Position numbers and translations under genes: made by a program. This document shows positions 50,008 through 58,230 of a stretch of DNA of 64,000 nucleotides, piece after piece. Source of the DNA: Lentzea sp. NBRC 105346 (GTDB lineage Bacteria > Actinomycetota > Actinomycetes > Mycobacteriales > Pseudonocardiaceae); the NCBI RefSeq assembly GCF_030269605.1, contig NZ_BSTQ01000003.1:62001-126000 (forward strand), read 5' to 3'. Below the pieces are notes generated by a model, which saw only the letters and a list, made by a program, of their open reading frames with translations, made no database searches and had not been told where the DNA came from. Position 1 is the stretch's first letter. The number at the start of each line of letters is the position of its first letter.

Positions 50008-52923
50008 ATGCGGAGACCTGTTCTGCCAGTCGTGATCACCGCCGCTTTGTGCCTGGCGCTCGCGGTTCCGGCCGCCGCGACCGAGCCGATCCGAGGCGCG
50101 CGAATCCAGTGGGATCCGGCGTTCGGCACGCCGCGCACGATCATCCCTGCCAACGGCACCCTGACCGAAGCGAACAGCGGCGCCCCCACCGACATCGCAC
50201 GCGACTGGCTCACCACCCATCGCGACACGTTCGGACTGTCCACGAGCGACATCGCCGACCTGGTCGTCACGCAGGACCACCGCCTCCCCAGCGGTAGCCA
50301 CGTCGTCAACCTCGCCCAGACGAAGAACGGCGTCCGCGCGGTCCACGGCGGCTCGATGACCGTCGTCGTCCGCCCGAACGGCGCGGTCGAGTCGTACGCG
50401 GGCCGCACCACCTGGGACACGAGCCTCAAGGGCGCCTGGCTCCTCGGCACCACGGCCGCCCTCCAGAAGGTCGCAGGCGGCACCGCCAAGCTCATCGGCG
50501 AGAAGGCGGGCTTCGACGCGTTCGACAACGGCAGCTACGCCCGCCGGACGATCTTCCCCACGCCGCAGGGCCACCGCGCCGCGTTCCAGGTGCTGTACGT
50601 CAAGGCACACGACGAGGCCTACGACGTCACGCTCGACGCCGTCACCGGCGAGGTGCTGCGCAAGGCGAGCCTCGTCGACCACGCCGAGGGCACGGTCTAC
50701 CCGCACTTCCCCGGCGCGCCGAAGGGCGGCAAGCCCGAGGTCCGGCAGTTCGGCCCGACCTGGGTCACCGCGGCCACGACGCTCGGCGACAACGCGAGCA
50801 CCTATGCCAACTACTCGAACTTCCTGGTACCCGCCGACCAGGCGCCGCGCCCGGTGAGCGCCACGGGACAGTTCAACTTCCCGTACCAGAACAAGTGGGG
50901 CACGACGAACGGCCAGACCACGCCGCCGTCGTACGTCGAGGACCTGAACCCCGCGGCCACCAACCTGTTCTTCCACCACAACCGCATCCACGACGAGTTC
51001 GCGAAGTTCGGCTTCACCGAGTCCGCGGGCAACTTCCAGGGCAACGACCCGATCCTCGGCCTGGTGCACGCGGGCGCGGCGAGCGGCGGCGCGCCGACCT
51101 ACACGGGCCGCGACAACGCCTACATGCTCACGTTGCCGGACGGCATCCCGCCGTGGAGCGGGATGTTCCTGTGGGAGCCGATCAACGACGCCTTCGAGGG
51201 CCCGTACCGCGACGGCAACTTCGACGCGTCGGTCATCGAGCACGAGTACGCGCACGGCCTGAGCAACCGCTACGTCTCCGCCGAGGACGGCGCGTTGAAC
51301 AGCCACCAGTCCGGTTCGATGGGCGAGGGCTGGGGCGACTGGTACGCGCTCAACTACCTGCACCGCGAGGGCTACGAGACCAAGGCGGTCGTGGGCGAGT
51401 ACGCGACCGGTAACGCGCAGCGCGGCATCCGCAACTGGTCCTACGACGCCAACCCGACGACGTTCGGCGACATCGGCTACGACCTGACCGGCCCCGAGGT
51501 GCACGCCGACGGCGAGATCTGGACCGCGACGCTGTGGGACTACCGCAAGCTGCTCGTCGCGAAGTTCGGCCAGGCCAAGGGATCCGAGATCGCGGCGCTG
51601 ACCGTGACGTCCGGAATGCCGCGCTCACCCGTCGATCCGTCCTTCGTGGACATGCGCGACGCGATCGAGCTGGCGCTGGAGGACCTCTACCACGCCGACG
51701 CGAACTACGAGCAGATCTACGACGCCTTCTGGACCGCGTTCGCCAAGCGCGGACTCGGCAAGAACGCGACGACCAAGGCCGGCGACGACGTCGACCCGGT
51801 GCCCGCGTTCAACCACGAGAACCGGGCCCGCAACGGCACGCTGACCGGTGTCGTCGTCAACGCGGCCACGGGCAAGCCGGTCGCGGGCGCACGGGTGCTG
51901 CTCGGCGAGTTCGAGGCACGGTCCACGGCGTTGCGCACGACGTCCACCGAGGGCGGCTTCTCCGCGGCGGCGGTCACGGGCACCTACCCCGTCACCGTGC
52001 AGGCGCCCGGCTTCGGCATCCGAACGTTCACCGGCGTGGCCGTGCAGGCGGGAAAGACGACCAAGCTGCAGTTCCCGCTCGTGCCCAACCTGGCCTCGAA
52101 GTCCACCGGCGCACAGGTCGTCTCGGCGACCAGCGAGAACGCCCAGGCGTTGCTGGACGACAGCGAGGCCAGCTCGTGGCGGGCAACCAAGGGTGCCAAC
52201 GCGGTGATCAAGCTGGCCACGCCGGCGAAGCTCACCGAGGTGCGCGTCAGCGCCTACACCACGTCCCGGTTCGAGGCGCTGAAGGACTTCACCCTGCAGG
52301 TCTCCGACGACGGCCAGGTGTGGCGCAACGCCCTGGTGCGCAAGGACGCCTTCGGCTTCCAGGCACCACGGCCGACCGCGCCGGACGTGAAGGTCAAGAC
52401 GTTCACGATCGAGCCGACGCAGGCGTCGTACGTGCGCTTCTACGCGGACGCGCCGATCGGTGAGACCAAGCCGGAGGTGCAGGTCGCCGAACTGGAGGTG
52501 TTCGCGCAGAACGCCCGTGGTGTCGAGCCGCTGCCGCCGTCACCGCCGGACGCGCCCGTGGTCGACCAGGGCCTGATCAAGGCACCGAACCCCGGCCCGA
52601 GCAACGCGCCCGGCGTCACCATGACGGACCTGGAGACCAACTGCACCTTCCCGCCCGCGGCTCAGGGCGCGGACGGCTGGGTCACGAAGCTGCCGGAGTC
52701 GTTCGGCGACGGCATGCACGCGGTGTCCGCGACCAGTTCGTCGGCCGTGCCGTACGACCTCGACCTGTACTTCTACGACAGCAAGTGCAGGCAGATCGGC
52801 TCGGCGGCGAGCAGCGCGACGAACGAGTCGGGCACGCTGCCGTCCGGTGCACGGTATGTGCTGACGCACCTGTGGTCGGGCGCTGCGGCGGAGGTGACCG
52901 TGACGGCGATCGACACCCAGTGA
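50008..52923 (+). CDS. Secreted M36 fungalysin-type metalloprotease
   Basis: 971 residues from ATG 50008 with AAAAGGAG upstream. Signal peptide 1-23. An FTP/PepSY-like propeptide (about 35-215) precedes the catalytic domain with the zinc motif VIEHEYAHGLSNRYV (HExxH), third ligand Glu in GEGWGDWYALNY. This HEYxHGLSNR form is diagnostic of M36. After the catalytic part come a carboxypeptidase-regulatory-like Ig fold (GTLTGVVVNAATGKPVAGARVLL) and a discoidin/F5-8-like domain (LLDDSEASSWRATKG). A final beta domain with two Cys ends the protein. It digests extracellular protein. Translation is probably controlled by the leader hairpin at 49955-50002. Confidence 0.92.
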   Translation: MRRPVLPVVITAALCLALAVPAAATEPIRGARIQWDPAFGTPRTIIPANGTLTEANSGAPTDIARDWLTTHRDTFGLSTSDIADLVVTQDHRLPSGSHVVNLAQTKNGVRAVHGGSMTVVVRPNGAVESYAGRTTWDTSLKGAWLLGTTAALQKVAGGTAKLIGEKAGFDAFDNGSYARRTIFPTPQGHRAAFQVLYVKAHDEAYDVTLDAVTGEVLRKASLVDHAEGTVYPHFPGAPKGGKPEVRQFGPTWVTAATTLGDNASTYANYSNFLVPADQAPRPVSATGQFNFPYQNKWGTTNGQTTPPSYVEDLNPAATNLFFHHNRIHDEFAKFGFTESAGNFQGNDPILGLVHAGAASGGAPTYTGRDNAYMLTLPDGIPPWSGMFLWEPINDAFEGPYRDGNFDASVIEHEYAHGLSNRYVSAEDGALNSHQSGSMGEGWGDWYALNYLHREGYETKAVVGEYATGNAQRGIRNWSYDANPTTFGDIGYDLTGPEVHADGEIWTATLWDYRKLLVAKFGQAKGSEIAALTVTSGMPRSPVDPSFVDMRDAIELALEDLYHADANYEQIYDAFWTAFAKRGLGKNATTKAGDDVDPVPAFNHENRARNGTLTGVVVNAATGKPVAGARVLLGEFEARSTALRTTSTEGGFSAAAVTGTYPVTVQAPGFGIRTFTGVAVQAGKTTKLQFPLVPNLASKSTGAQVVSATSENAQALLDDSEASSWRATKGANAVIKLATPAKLTEVRVSAYTTSRFEALKDFTLQVSDDGQVWRNALVRKDAFGFQAPRPTAPDVKVKTFTIEPTQASYVRFYADAPIGETKPEVQVAELEVFAQNARGVEPLPPSPPDAPVVDQGLIKAPNPGPSNAPGVTMTDLETNCTFPPAAQGADGWVTKLPESFGDGMHAVSATSSSAVPYDLDLYFYDSKCRQIGSAASSATNESGTLPSGARYVLTHLWSGAAAEVTVTAIDTQ

Positions 52924-52949
52924 TACACCCGTTCGGGTGAAGAATCTCG

Positions 52950-52983
52950 GCGCGGACCCTATGTCGCCGCATAGGGTCCGCGC
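52950..52983. terminator. Hairpin between M36 protease and DUF402 gene
   Basis: A perfect 14-bp stem (52950-52963 with 52970-52983) around TCGCCG, 27 bp after the protease stop. The right arm ends two bases before the GTG of the next gene, so it is also its 5' edge. It probably terminates the protease transcript. Confidence 0.75.
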
Positions 52984-52984
52984 T

Positions 52985-53491
52985 GTGCACATCCACCCGC
53001 CGAAGATCGAGTACTTCGATCTGGACGCCAAGAGCAACACGGATCCGAAGGGCTATCTGCGGGGCGTCGACGAGTACCAGGTGACCCCGCACGGGCTCTA
53101 CATGTTCCGCCCCGTCGCGGGCCATCCACAGCTGAGCGCGTTCGAGAGCTGGCTGATCCCCAAGCACGGCGTGCGCGTCACGCGCCAGTCGTGGCATCAG
53201 GGCCACGAGCGCGACTACGACTTCTATGTCGACGTCGTGGAGATCTCCGCCGTCGGCACTGTGTGGAAGACGATCGACCTTTATCTCGACCTGATCGTCC
53301 GCACCGGTCGCAGCGTCACCGTGCTCGACAGTGACGAGCTGCTCGGCGCGGTCCAGCACAACATCATCACGCCGGAACGTGCGCAGTGGGCGTTGGAGAC
53401 GACCTACCGCGCGGTCTCAGGCATTTCGGCGCACGGACACGATGTGGTGCGCTGGCTTGCCGCTTCCGGGTGCCCAACTACCTGGCGGTAG
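52985..53491 (+). CDS. DUF402-domain protein
   Basis: 168 residues from GTG 52985 (VHIHPPKIEYFDLDAKSNTDPKGYLRGVDEY), the form found in close relatives; an upstream GTG at 52937 would run through the hairpin. The DUF402 core is YDFYVDVVEISAVGTVWKTIDLYLDLIV, then VTVLDSDELLGAVQHNIIT. Some DUF402 proteins (FomD, Ntdp) hydrolyse nucleoside diphosphate esters; key Asp residues in DLYLDL are present. The gene starts directly after a hairpin, so it may be leaderless. A second DUF402 gene follows. Confidence 0.8.
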   Translation: MHIHPPKIEYFDLDAKSNTDPKGYLRGVDEYQVTPHGLYMFRPVAGHPQLSAFESWLIPKHGVRVTRQSWHQGHERDYDFYVDVVEISAVGTVWKTIDLYLDLIVRTGRSVTVLDSDELLGAVQHNIITPERAQWALETTYRAVSGISAHGHDVVRWLAASGCPTTWR

Positions 53492-53492
53492 T

Positions 53493-53564
53493 ACACACAG
53501 TGTGTTTGTCATCTGACCGTGACGTAACGAATCGACCCTGTGAGTAACGGAACACACATATGTG
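53493..53564. promoter_or_regulatory. Two palindromes between the DUF402 genes
   Basis: ACACAC-A-GTGTGT (53493-53505) starts one base after the first DUF402 gene, and CACATATGTG (53555-53564) is a perfect 10-bp palindrome 17 bp before the second. These are possible operators for the second gene; no regulator is known. Confidence 0.4.
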
Positions 53565-53580
53565 ACTACCCTCAGCGGGC

Positions 53581-54099
53581 GTGGGAGCGGTTACTACACC
53601 TCAGCTGGTCGACGTCGTGGACACCCTCAACGCCGTCCGCAGCTATACCTCCGGCGGCACCCGGCAGCTGACGACGTGCCGGGTCGAACCGTGGGGTCTG
53701 CGGCTGGAGTGTCCGACACCCGAGGATCCGTTCTCCGATTCCGAGGTGACCTGGCTGCTGCCGGACCTCGGCCTGCGCCTGACGACGCATCGCGCGCGGT
53801 CACGGCACGCCCGCACCGGCCCCAGCACCCTCACCGCGGTGCGCGTGCTGCGCGACGGACGGCACTGGCAGACCACGGACCTGTTGCTGGGCCTGGCCGT
53901 TCCGGGCGGCACGACCGCGCGCATCGTGCGGTCCGAGGAGTTCGCCGCCGCGGTCGCCGGTCGCGTGCTGCGTCCCGGTGACGCCGACCAAGCCCTGCGC
54001 ATCGTGCATCGCACGCTCGAGGAGCTCAGCCACAACCGCCACGACCTCACGGCGTGGCTGTCGTGGCGCGGCATCTACGACGTGTGGCCGCCCCTGTAG
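53581..54099 (+). CDS. DUF402-domain protein, divergent paralogue
   Basis: 172 residues from GTG 53581. The layout parallels its neighbour: [52 protein letters not shown], then [23 protein letters not shown]. The metal-binding Asp pair of the first copy is changed ([10 protein letters not shown]), so enzymatic activity may be lost. No clear ribosome site is seen. The end overlaps the convergent coaE gene by 25 bp. Confidence 0.65.
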   Translation: MGAVTTPQLVDVVDTLNAVRSYTSGGTRQLTTCRVEPWGLRLECPTPEDPFSDSEVTWLLPDLGLRLTTHRARSRHARTGPSTLTAVRVLRDGRHWQTTDLLLGLAVPGGTTARIVRSEEFAAAVAGRVLRPGDADQALRIVHRTLEELSHNRHDLTAWLSWRGIYDVWPPL

Positions 54100-55220
54100 G
54101 CCTGTACCCGCTGGATCGCGGCCTGCATCCACGGTCCCTTCGCGTCGCCGTAGTTGAAGCCGGTCGGCTCGTGCGCGAACTGCGCGGACAGCCCGAGCTT
54201 CAGCTCCTCGTACTCCTTACGAGCGTCGGCGTCGGCCCGGATCCAGTCGCGGAAGTCGATCGCCCAGTTCCACCCCGGACCACCCTCGACCCGCAGGTGC
54301 AGGTTGACGCGGCGGCCGGGGTCGGCGCCGGCGTGCAGGCGCTTGTCCCAGTTCCCCGGTCCCATCGGCGTGTCCGTGAAGTCGCCGATCTTCGGGAACC
54401 CGGCCTGCGCCAACGCGTCCGCCAGCGAGTCCGCGGTCTCCATCGAGTCGACGCCGAGCTGGAAGTCGAGCACGTCCTTCGCCGCGAGCCCTGGGACCGC
54501 CGTGGACCCGATGTGCTCCACGGTCCGGCCACCGGCAGCCATGGAAATCCGAGCGGCGACCCGCGCAGCCTGCGCGGGCCAGGTCTCGTCGTACGGCACG
54601 ACGATCGGCGACCCGGCCGCGTACTCGCGCGTGCGCACGTTCTGCTCGAACGGCACCAGCCGCTCGTGCCACAACGCCGACACGTCGGGCACGTCGCCGG
54701 AGTTGTCGAGCCACACGTCCGCGACCGCCCGGCGCTGCTCGAACGTCGCCTGAGCGGCGATCCGGGTGCGCGCGTCGGCCTCATCCATCCCGCGCTTGAT
54801 CAGCCGTTCGACGCGCAGCTCGGGCGCGGCGTCCACGACGATCACCAGGTGGTAGAGGGGCGCCATCCCCTTCTCGACGAGCAACGGCACGTCGTGCACC
54901 ACGATCGCGTCGGCGGGCGCCTCGGCCATCCGTTGCGCGGTGAGGCTGCCGATCCTCGGGTGCGTGATGCCGTTCAACGTCTCGCGCGCCTCGTCCGACG
55001 CGAACGCCTTGGCGGCCAGCTTCGCCCGGTCGAGGGTCCCGTCCTCGTTGAGCACGTCGCCGAAGGCCCGGACGACCTCCGCGAGCCCCTCGCTGCCCGG
55101 CTCGAGCACCTCACGAGCGAGCTGGTCGGCGTCGATCACGACCGCGCCGAGCCCGCTGAGCGCCTTGGCGATCGTCGACTTGCCGGACCCGATGCCCCCG
55201 GTCAATCCCACCCTCAGCAT
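54075..55220 (-). CDS. coaE: Dephospho-CoA kinase fused to GrpB domain
   Basis: 381 residues. N-terminal 195: dephospho-CoA kinase, last step of CoA synthesis. Walker A is [12 protein letters not shown], then [25 protein letters not shown] and [12 protein letters not shown]-terminal 175: a GrpB/UPF0157 domain ([51 protein letters not shown]), a nucleotidyltransferase-like fold. The same fusion exists in mycobacteria. The GrpB part is thought to help CoaE fold or regulate it. The lipoprotein gene lies 10 bp upstream on the same strand, and the end overlaps the DUF402 gene by 25 bp. Confidence 0.97.
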   Translation of the reverse strand: MLRVGLTGGIGSGKSTIAKALSGLGAVVIDADQLAREVLEPGSEGLAEVVRAFGDVLNEDGTLDRAKLAAKAFASDEARETLNGITHPRIGSLTAQRMAEAPADAIVVHDVPLLVEKGMAPLYHLVIVVDAAPELRVERLIKRGMDEADARTRIAAQATFEQRRAVADVWLDNSGDVPDVSALWHERLVPFEQNVRTREYAAGSPIVVPYDETWPAQAARVAARISMAAGGRTVEHIGSTAVPGLAAKDVLDFQLGVDSMETADSLADALAQAGFPKIGDFTDTPMGPGNWDKRLHAGADPGRRVNLHLRVEGGPGWNWAIDFRDWIRADADARKEYEELKLGLSAQFAHEPTGFNYGDAKGPWMQAAIQRVQAYRGGHTS

Positions 55221-55230
55221 GAGGGCCAGG

Positions 55231-55839
55231 CTAGACGGGCGGCGTCATCGCCTGCTGTGCAAGGGTGGCGAGAACGGCCGGCAGCTTGTCGTCCGGCAGC
55301 AGCCCCGGCCGCGCCCGCACCACGAACGTGGTCTTGCCCAGCGAGCCGAGCAGCAGCCGTTGGTCCTTTCCGGACACCATCGAGGCCTTCTGCTTGCCGA
55401 CGTCGATCTCGGTGACGGACGACCCGTCCTGCCGCTCGGCCTCCAGGCTCTCGGTCACCCGCTCCCGCGCCGTCAGTTCGTCCACATAGGTCGACAACCC
55501 GACGACCACCGCGTTGGCCTGCAGCTCCTTGCCCGGCGGAATGCCGTAGTAGCAGTCGATCTTCGCGGTCTTCCCGACGCTCGGCTCCGGAATCCCGATG
55601 ATCAGCTTCGGCTCTCCGGGCAGCTCCTGCCCGAGCACCTGGTTCATCCGCTCGGCGGTCACGACCAGCTCACAGTCGTCCGGCAACGCGCGATCCACCA
55701 TCACCGGGGTGCGCGACGGCGTCGTCGGCGCGGTGATTTTGGGGATCTGCGGCGGCGGCGCCTGGGCTTTGGGCGCGGAGGAACAGCCCGCCAGGACGAG
55801 CATCCCCAGAGCCAGCACCGCGAAACTGTTCCCACGCAT
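55231..55839 (-). CDS. Secreted lipoprotein, DUF3558-like
   Basis: 202 residues. A lipobox at residues 16-19 (LAGC) follows a hydrophobic signal, so the mature protein is lipid-anchored outside. A Pro-rich stretch leads to [22 protein letters not shown] and [10 protein letters not shown], giving two Cys that probably form a disulfide, as in DUF3558 proteins of actinomycetes. Function unknown. It is 10 bp upstream of coaE and likely cotranscribed with it. In the 119-bp gap to the next gene, GTGATGGGTGA is repeated twice. Confidence 0.7.
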   Translation of the reverse strand: MRGNSFAVLALGMLVLAGCSSAPKAQAPPPQIPKITAPTTPSRTPVMVDRALPDDCELVVTAERMNQVLGQELPGEPKLIIGIPEPSVGKTAKIDCYYGIPPGKELQANAVVVGLSTYVDELTARERVTESLEAERQDGSSVTEIDVGKQKASMVSGKDQRLLLGSLGKTTFVVRARPGLLPDDKLPAVLATLAQQAMTPPV

Positions 55840-55958
55840 AGGTTTCAGAACCTACACAACGCCGATCGCCTGACACCACCAGGTGATGGGTGAATGGGTC
55901 AGTGGTGATGGGTGAGGCCGCGGGGCGTGGCCGATGGGTGAAGGCTGGACCAGCCCCA

Positions 55959-56747
55959 TCAGCCGTCCCCGTACTGCGCGCGTTGCGCGGCATCGGGGAC
56001 GAGGAACAGCTGCACCCCCAGCAACTCCAGCCGCGGCTTCCCGTCGACCCCCACCAGCCCGATGTCGCACTCGACGCTGTACTCCCCGGCGGGCCGCCCT
56101 CGGACGAAGGCCCGGACCGGACCGACGAGCAGCCCGCGCTGGTGCAGCCGGAACTCACCGATCGACATCGGCAACGTGGGCCCGCCGAGCATCTCCTCCG
56201 CCCACAACCCGGCCAGCTGCAGACCGCCGTCGATCGCCGCCGGGTCGGTCTGCCAGTCCGACTGCGGCCAGCCGAGCTCCTGCCCGCCGACCACCACGCC
56301 GACCGCGCCGACGGGTGAGACGCCGTGCACCCGTCGGATCGCGTGGAAGGCCGGCCCGTGGAACAGGAACCTGCCGTCGTAGGGAGCGCGCTTCGCCGGG
56401 CGCAGGCCCGGCGGCACCACCCACGCGACCTGCCGGTGCCGGCAGGCCGCGGGCGGCAGCAGTGCCCGGAAATGCGGAACGCCCTCGGCGCTGAGCAGCT
56501 GGAGCGACTGCCCCGACTCGGTGTTCCTCGACCGCACCGAGTACCGGTCGCCGGTCTGGTGGAACCCGGTCAGGGCGATCTTGCGCAGGACGCTGACGTC
56601 GTGCAGCACCAAGGGAGACCAGGCACTTCGCGTCGCCGAGGCGAACCATTCCATCACCATGGCGATGGGCACGACGGGCGTGCCGAGGAACGCGTGATCG
56701 GCCAGGTACGGGTGGGTGTCGGCGTGCACCACGATCGGGCCGCTCAT
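55959..56747 (-). CDS. Stand-alone polyketide synthase dehydratase domain
   Basis: 262 residues from ATG 56747 with GGGGAG upstream; it overlaps the stop of the FAD gene by four bases (ATGA). It is a double hotdog fold: catalytic His18 in HPYLADHAFLGTPVVP (H-x3-G-x4-P) and Asp173 in TDPAAIDGGLQLAG (D-x3-Q). FLFHGPAFHAI precedes the second half. This is a polyketide dehydratase with no ketosynthase attached. It removes water from a beta-hydroxyacyl chain, here in trans. No PKS genes are in the window. It is cotranscribed with the FAD oxidoreductase and divergent from a SARP. Confidence 0.8.
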   Translation of the reverse strand: MSGPIVVHADTHPYLADHAFLGTPVVPIAMVMEWFASATRSAWSPLVLHDVSVLRKIALTGFHQTGDRYSVRSRNTESGQSLQLLSAEGVPHFRALLPPAACRHRQVAWVVPPGLRPAKRAPYDGRFLFHGPAFHAIRRVHGVSPVGAVGVVVGGQELGWPQSDWQTDPAAIDGGLQLAGLWAEEMLGGPTLPMSIGEFRLHQRGLLVGPVRAFVRGRPAGEYSVECDIGLVGVDGKPRLELLGVQLFLVPDAAQRAQYGDG

Positions 56748-58117
56748 GCCCGGCTCCCCTGCACCGCGGGCGGAAGTGCCCCGACCGAGGCGGCGACGGG
56801 TTTGCCGGACCGCAGCACTCGCGTCAGCACAGATGGGGTGAGCAGCGTGGACGGTCCCCGTTGCAGCGCGAAGACCCGCAGGAAGGCGTCCTGTACCCGG
56901 TGGTCGTTGTTGGCGGCGTGGATCAGCCGGTCGAACAGCCCGGCGACCAGCTTGTCCGTGCGGCCCGAGCGGCGGCCCTCGGTGCCGGGGAAGCGGCTGT
57001 CCGCGGCCGTCGTCATGTTCCAGATGGAGTCGTTGAGCCTGGCCAGCCGCGGGTAGAACCACCGCGCGAGGTGGTTGTCCGCCAGCGTCCCGGCCTCGAT
57101 GCACTCGCCGAGCAGCACGGCGCCGAGCGCGCCGACGGTCATCCCCTGCCCGTAGATCGGGTTGAACGCGCAGACGGCGTCGCCGATCGCGGCGAACCCG
57201 TCCGGCTGGTCACCCGCCCGCTCGAAGTACCGGCGCCGGTTGCTGGTCGCGTGGCTGCCGGTGACGCCGGTCAACGGTTCGGCGCCCGCGAGCGCGTCGG
57301 CGATGATCGGGCTGGACAGCGTGCGCGCGAACGGCAGGAAGTCGTCCGCACCGGTCGACGGCGCGTCGGCGCCGACGCCCGTGAGCGTCACCTGCCAGCG
57401 GTTGCCCTCGATCGGCGTGAGCAGCCCACCGCGCGTCTGGTGCGGTCCGCCGAGTTGGACGTACGCGACCCGCCAGTCCTCCGCGTGCCCGTCCGGAATC
57501 GCGTAGAGCCGGGTCGCGTAGCCGATGTGCGCGTCGACGACGTCCTCCCGGACCGGCGCGCAGCCGAGGTCGCTCAGCCAGCGCGGCGCCTGCGAACCGC
57601 GCCCGGTGGCGTCGACGACGAGTGAGGCGGACACCAGCGTCGTCGATCCGGTGTCCATCGAACGGAGGGTCGCCCCCGTCACCCGGCTGCTGCTGCCGAT
57701 GAGGCCGACCGCCCGGTGCCCGTCGAGGAACTCGATCCGCCCGTCGGCCATCAGCCGCCTGCGCACGGTCCACTCGAACAACGAGCGGCTCATGCCCAGC
57801 ACTTCGAGTCCAGACACGAACCGGCTGCTCCAGCCGAGGTGGTTGCGGATGGCGTTCACCCCCATGTCCACCCGCACGGCGCCGCCGGCCACCAGTTCGG
57901 CGGTGATGCCGGGCATCAGTTCCTCGCTGACCTCGAGGCCTCGGGTGAGCAGCCCGTGCACGTGCACGCCCTGAGGAACACCGGTTCGGGTCGCGACCTC
58001 GGCGGGAAATCGGTCGCTTTCCACCAGCGTGACTTTCTCGCAATGGCGAGCCAGCACTCCGGCGGTGAACAATCCGGCGATTCCTCCGCCCAGCACCAGC
58101 GCATGGTCGAACGCCAT
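56744..58117 (-). CDS. FAD-dependent oxidoreductase/monooxygenase-like
   Basis: 457 residues from ATG 58117, with TTGGAG upstream. The FAD site is ALVLGGGIAGLFTAGVLARHCEKVTLVESD. GVPQGVHVHGLLTRGLEVSEELMPGITAELVAGGA follows, and GFAAIGDAVCAFNPIYGQGMTVGALGAVLLG is the second FAD motif (GD). This is the group-A-like fold used by many tailoring enzymes in secondary metabolism. Substrate unknown. The neighbour dehydratase and the divergent SARP suggest a small natural-product unit. Confidence 0.82.
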   Translation of the reverse strand: MAFDHALVLGGGIAGLFTAGVLARHCEKVTLVESDRFPAEVATRTGVPQGVHVHGLLTRGLEVSEELMPGITAELVAGGAVRVDMGVNAIRNHLGWSSRFVSGLEVLGMSRSLFEWTVRRRLMADGRIEFLDGHRAVGLIGSSSRVTGATLRSMDTGSTTLVSASLVVDATGRGSQAPRWLSDLGCAPVREDVVDAHIGYATRLYAIPDGHAEDWRVAYVQLGGPHQTRGGLLTPIEGNRWQVTLTGVGADAPSTGADDFLPFARTLSSPIIADALAGAEPLTGVTGSHATSNRRRYFERAGDQPDGFAAIGDAVCAFNPIYGQGMTVGALGAVLLGECIEAGTLADNHLARWFYPRLARLNDSIWNMTTAADSRFPGTEGRRSGRTDKLVAGLFDRLIHAANNDHRVQDAFLRVFALQRGPSTLLTPSVLTRVLRSGKPVAASVGALPPAVQGSRA

Positions 58118-58230
58118 GACGGACTCCAATGGGGAATGGGGAAATCTGACTGGTGGAAGTCTATGAAGTCGAATCGCCATTGACGGGGTATTCTCCGAAA
58201 CCGGGTAGACACCGGGAAGGACGTGGGTAG

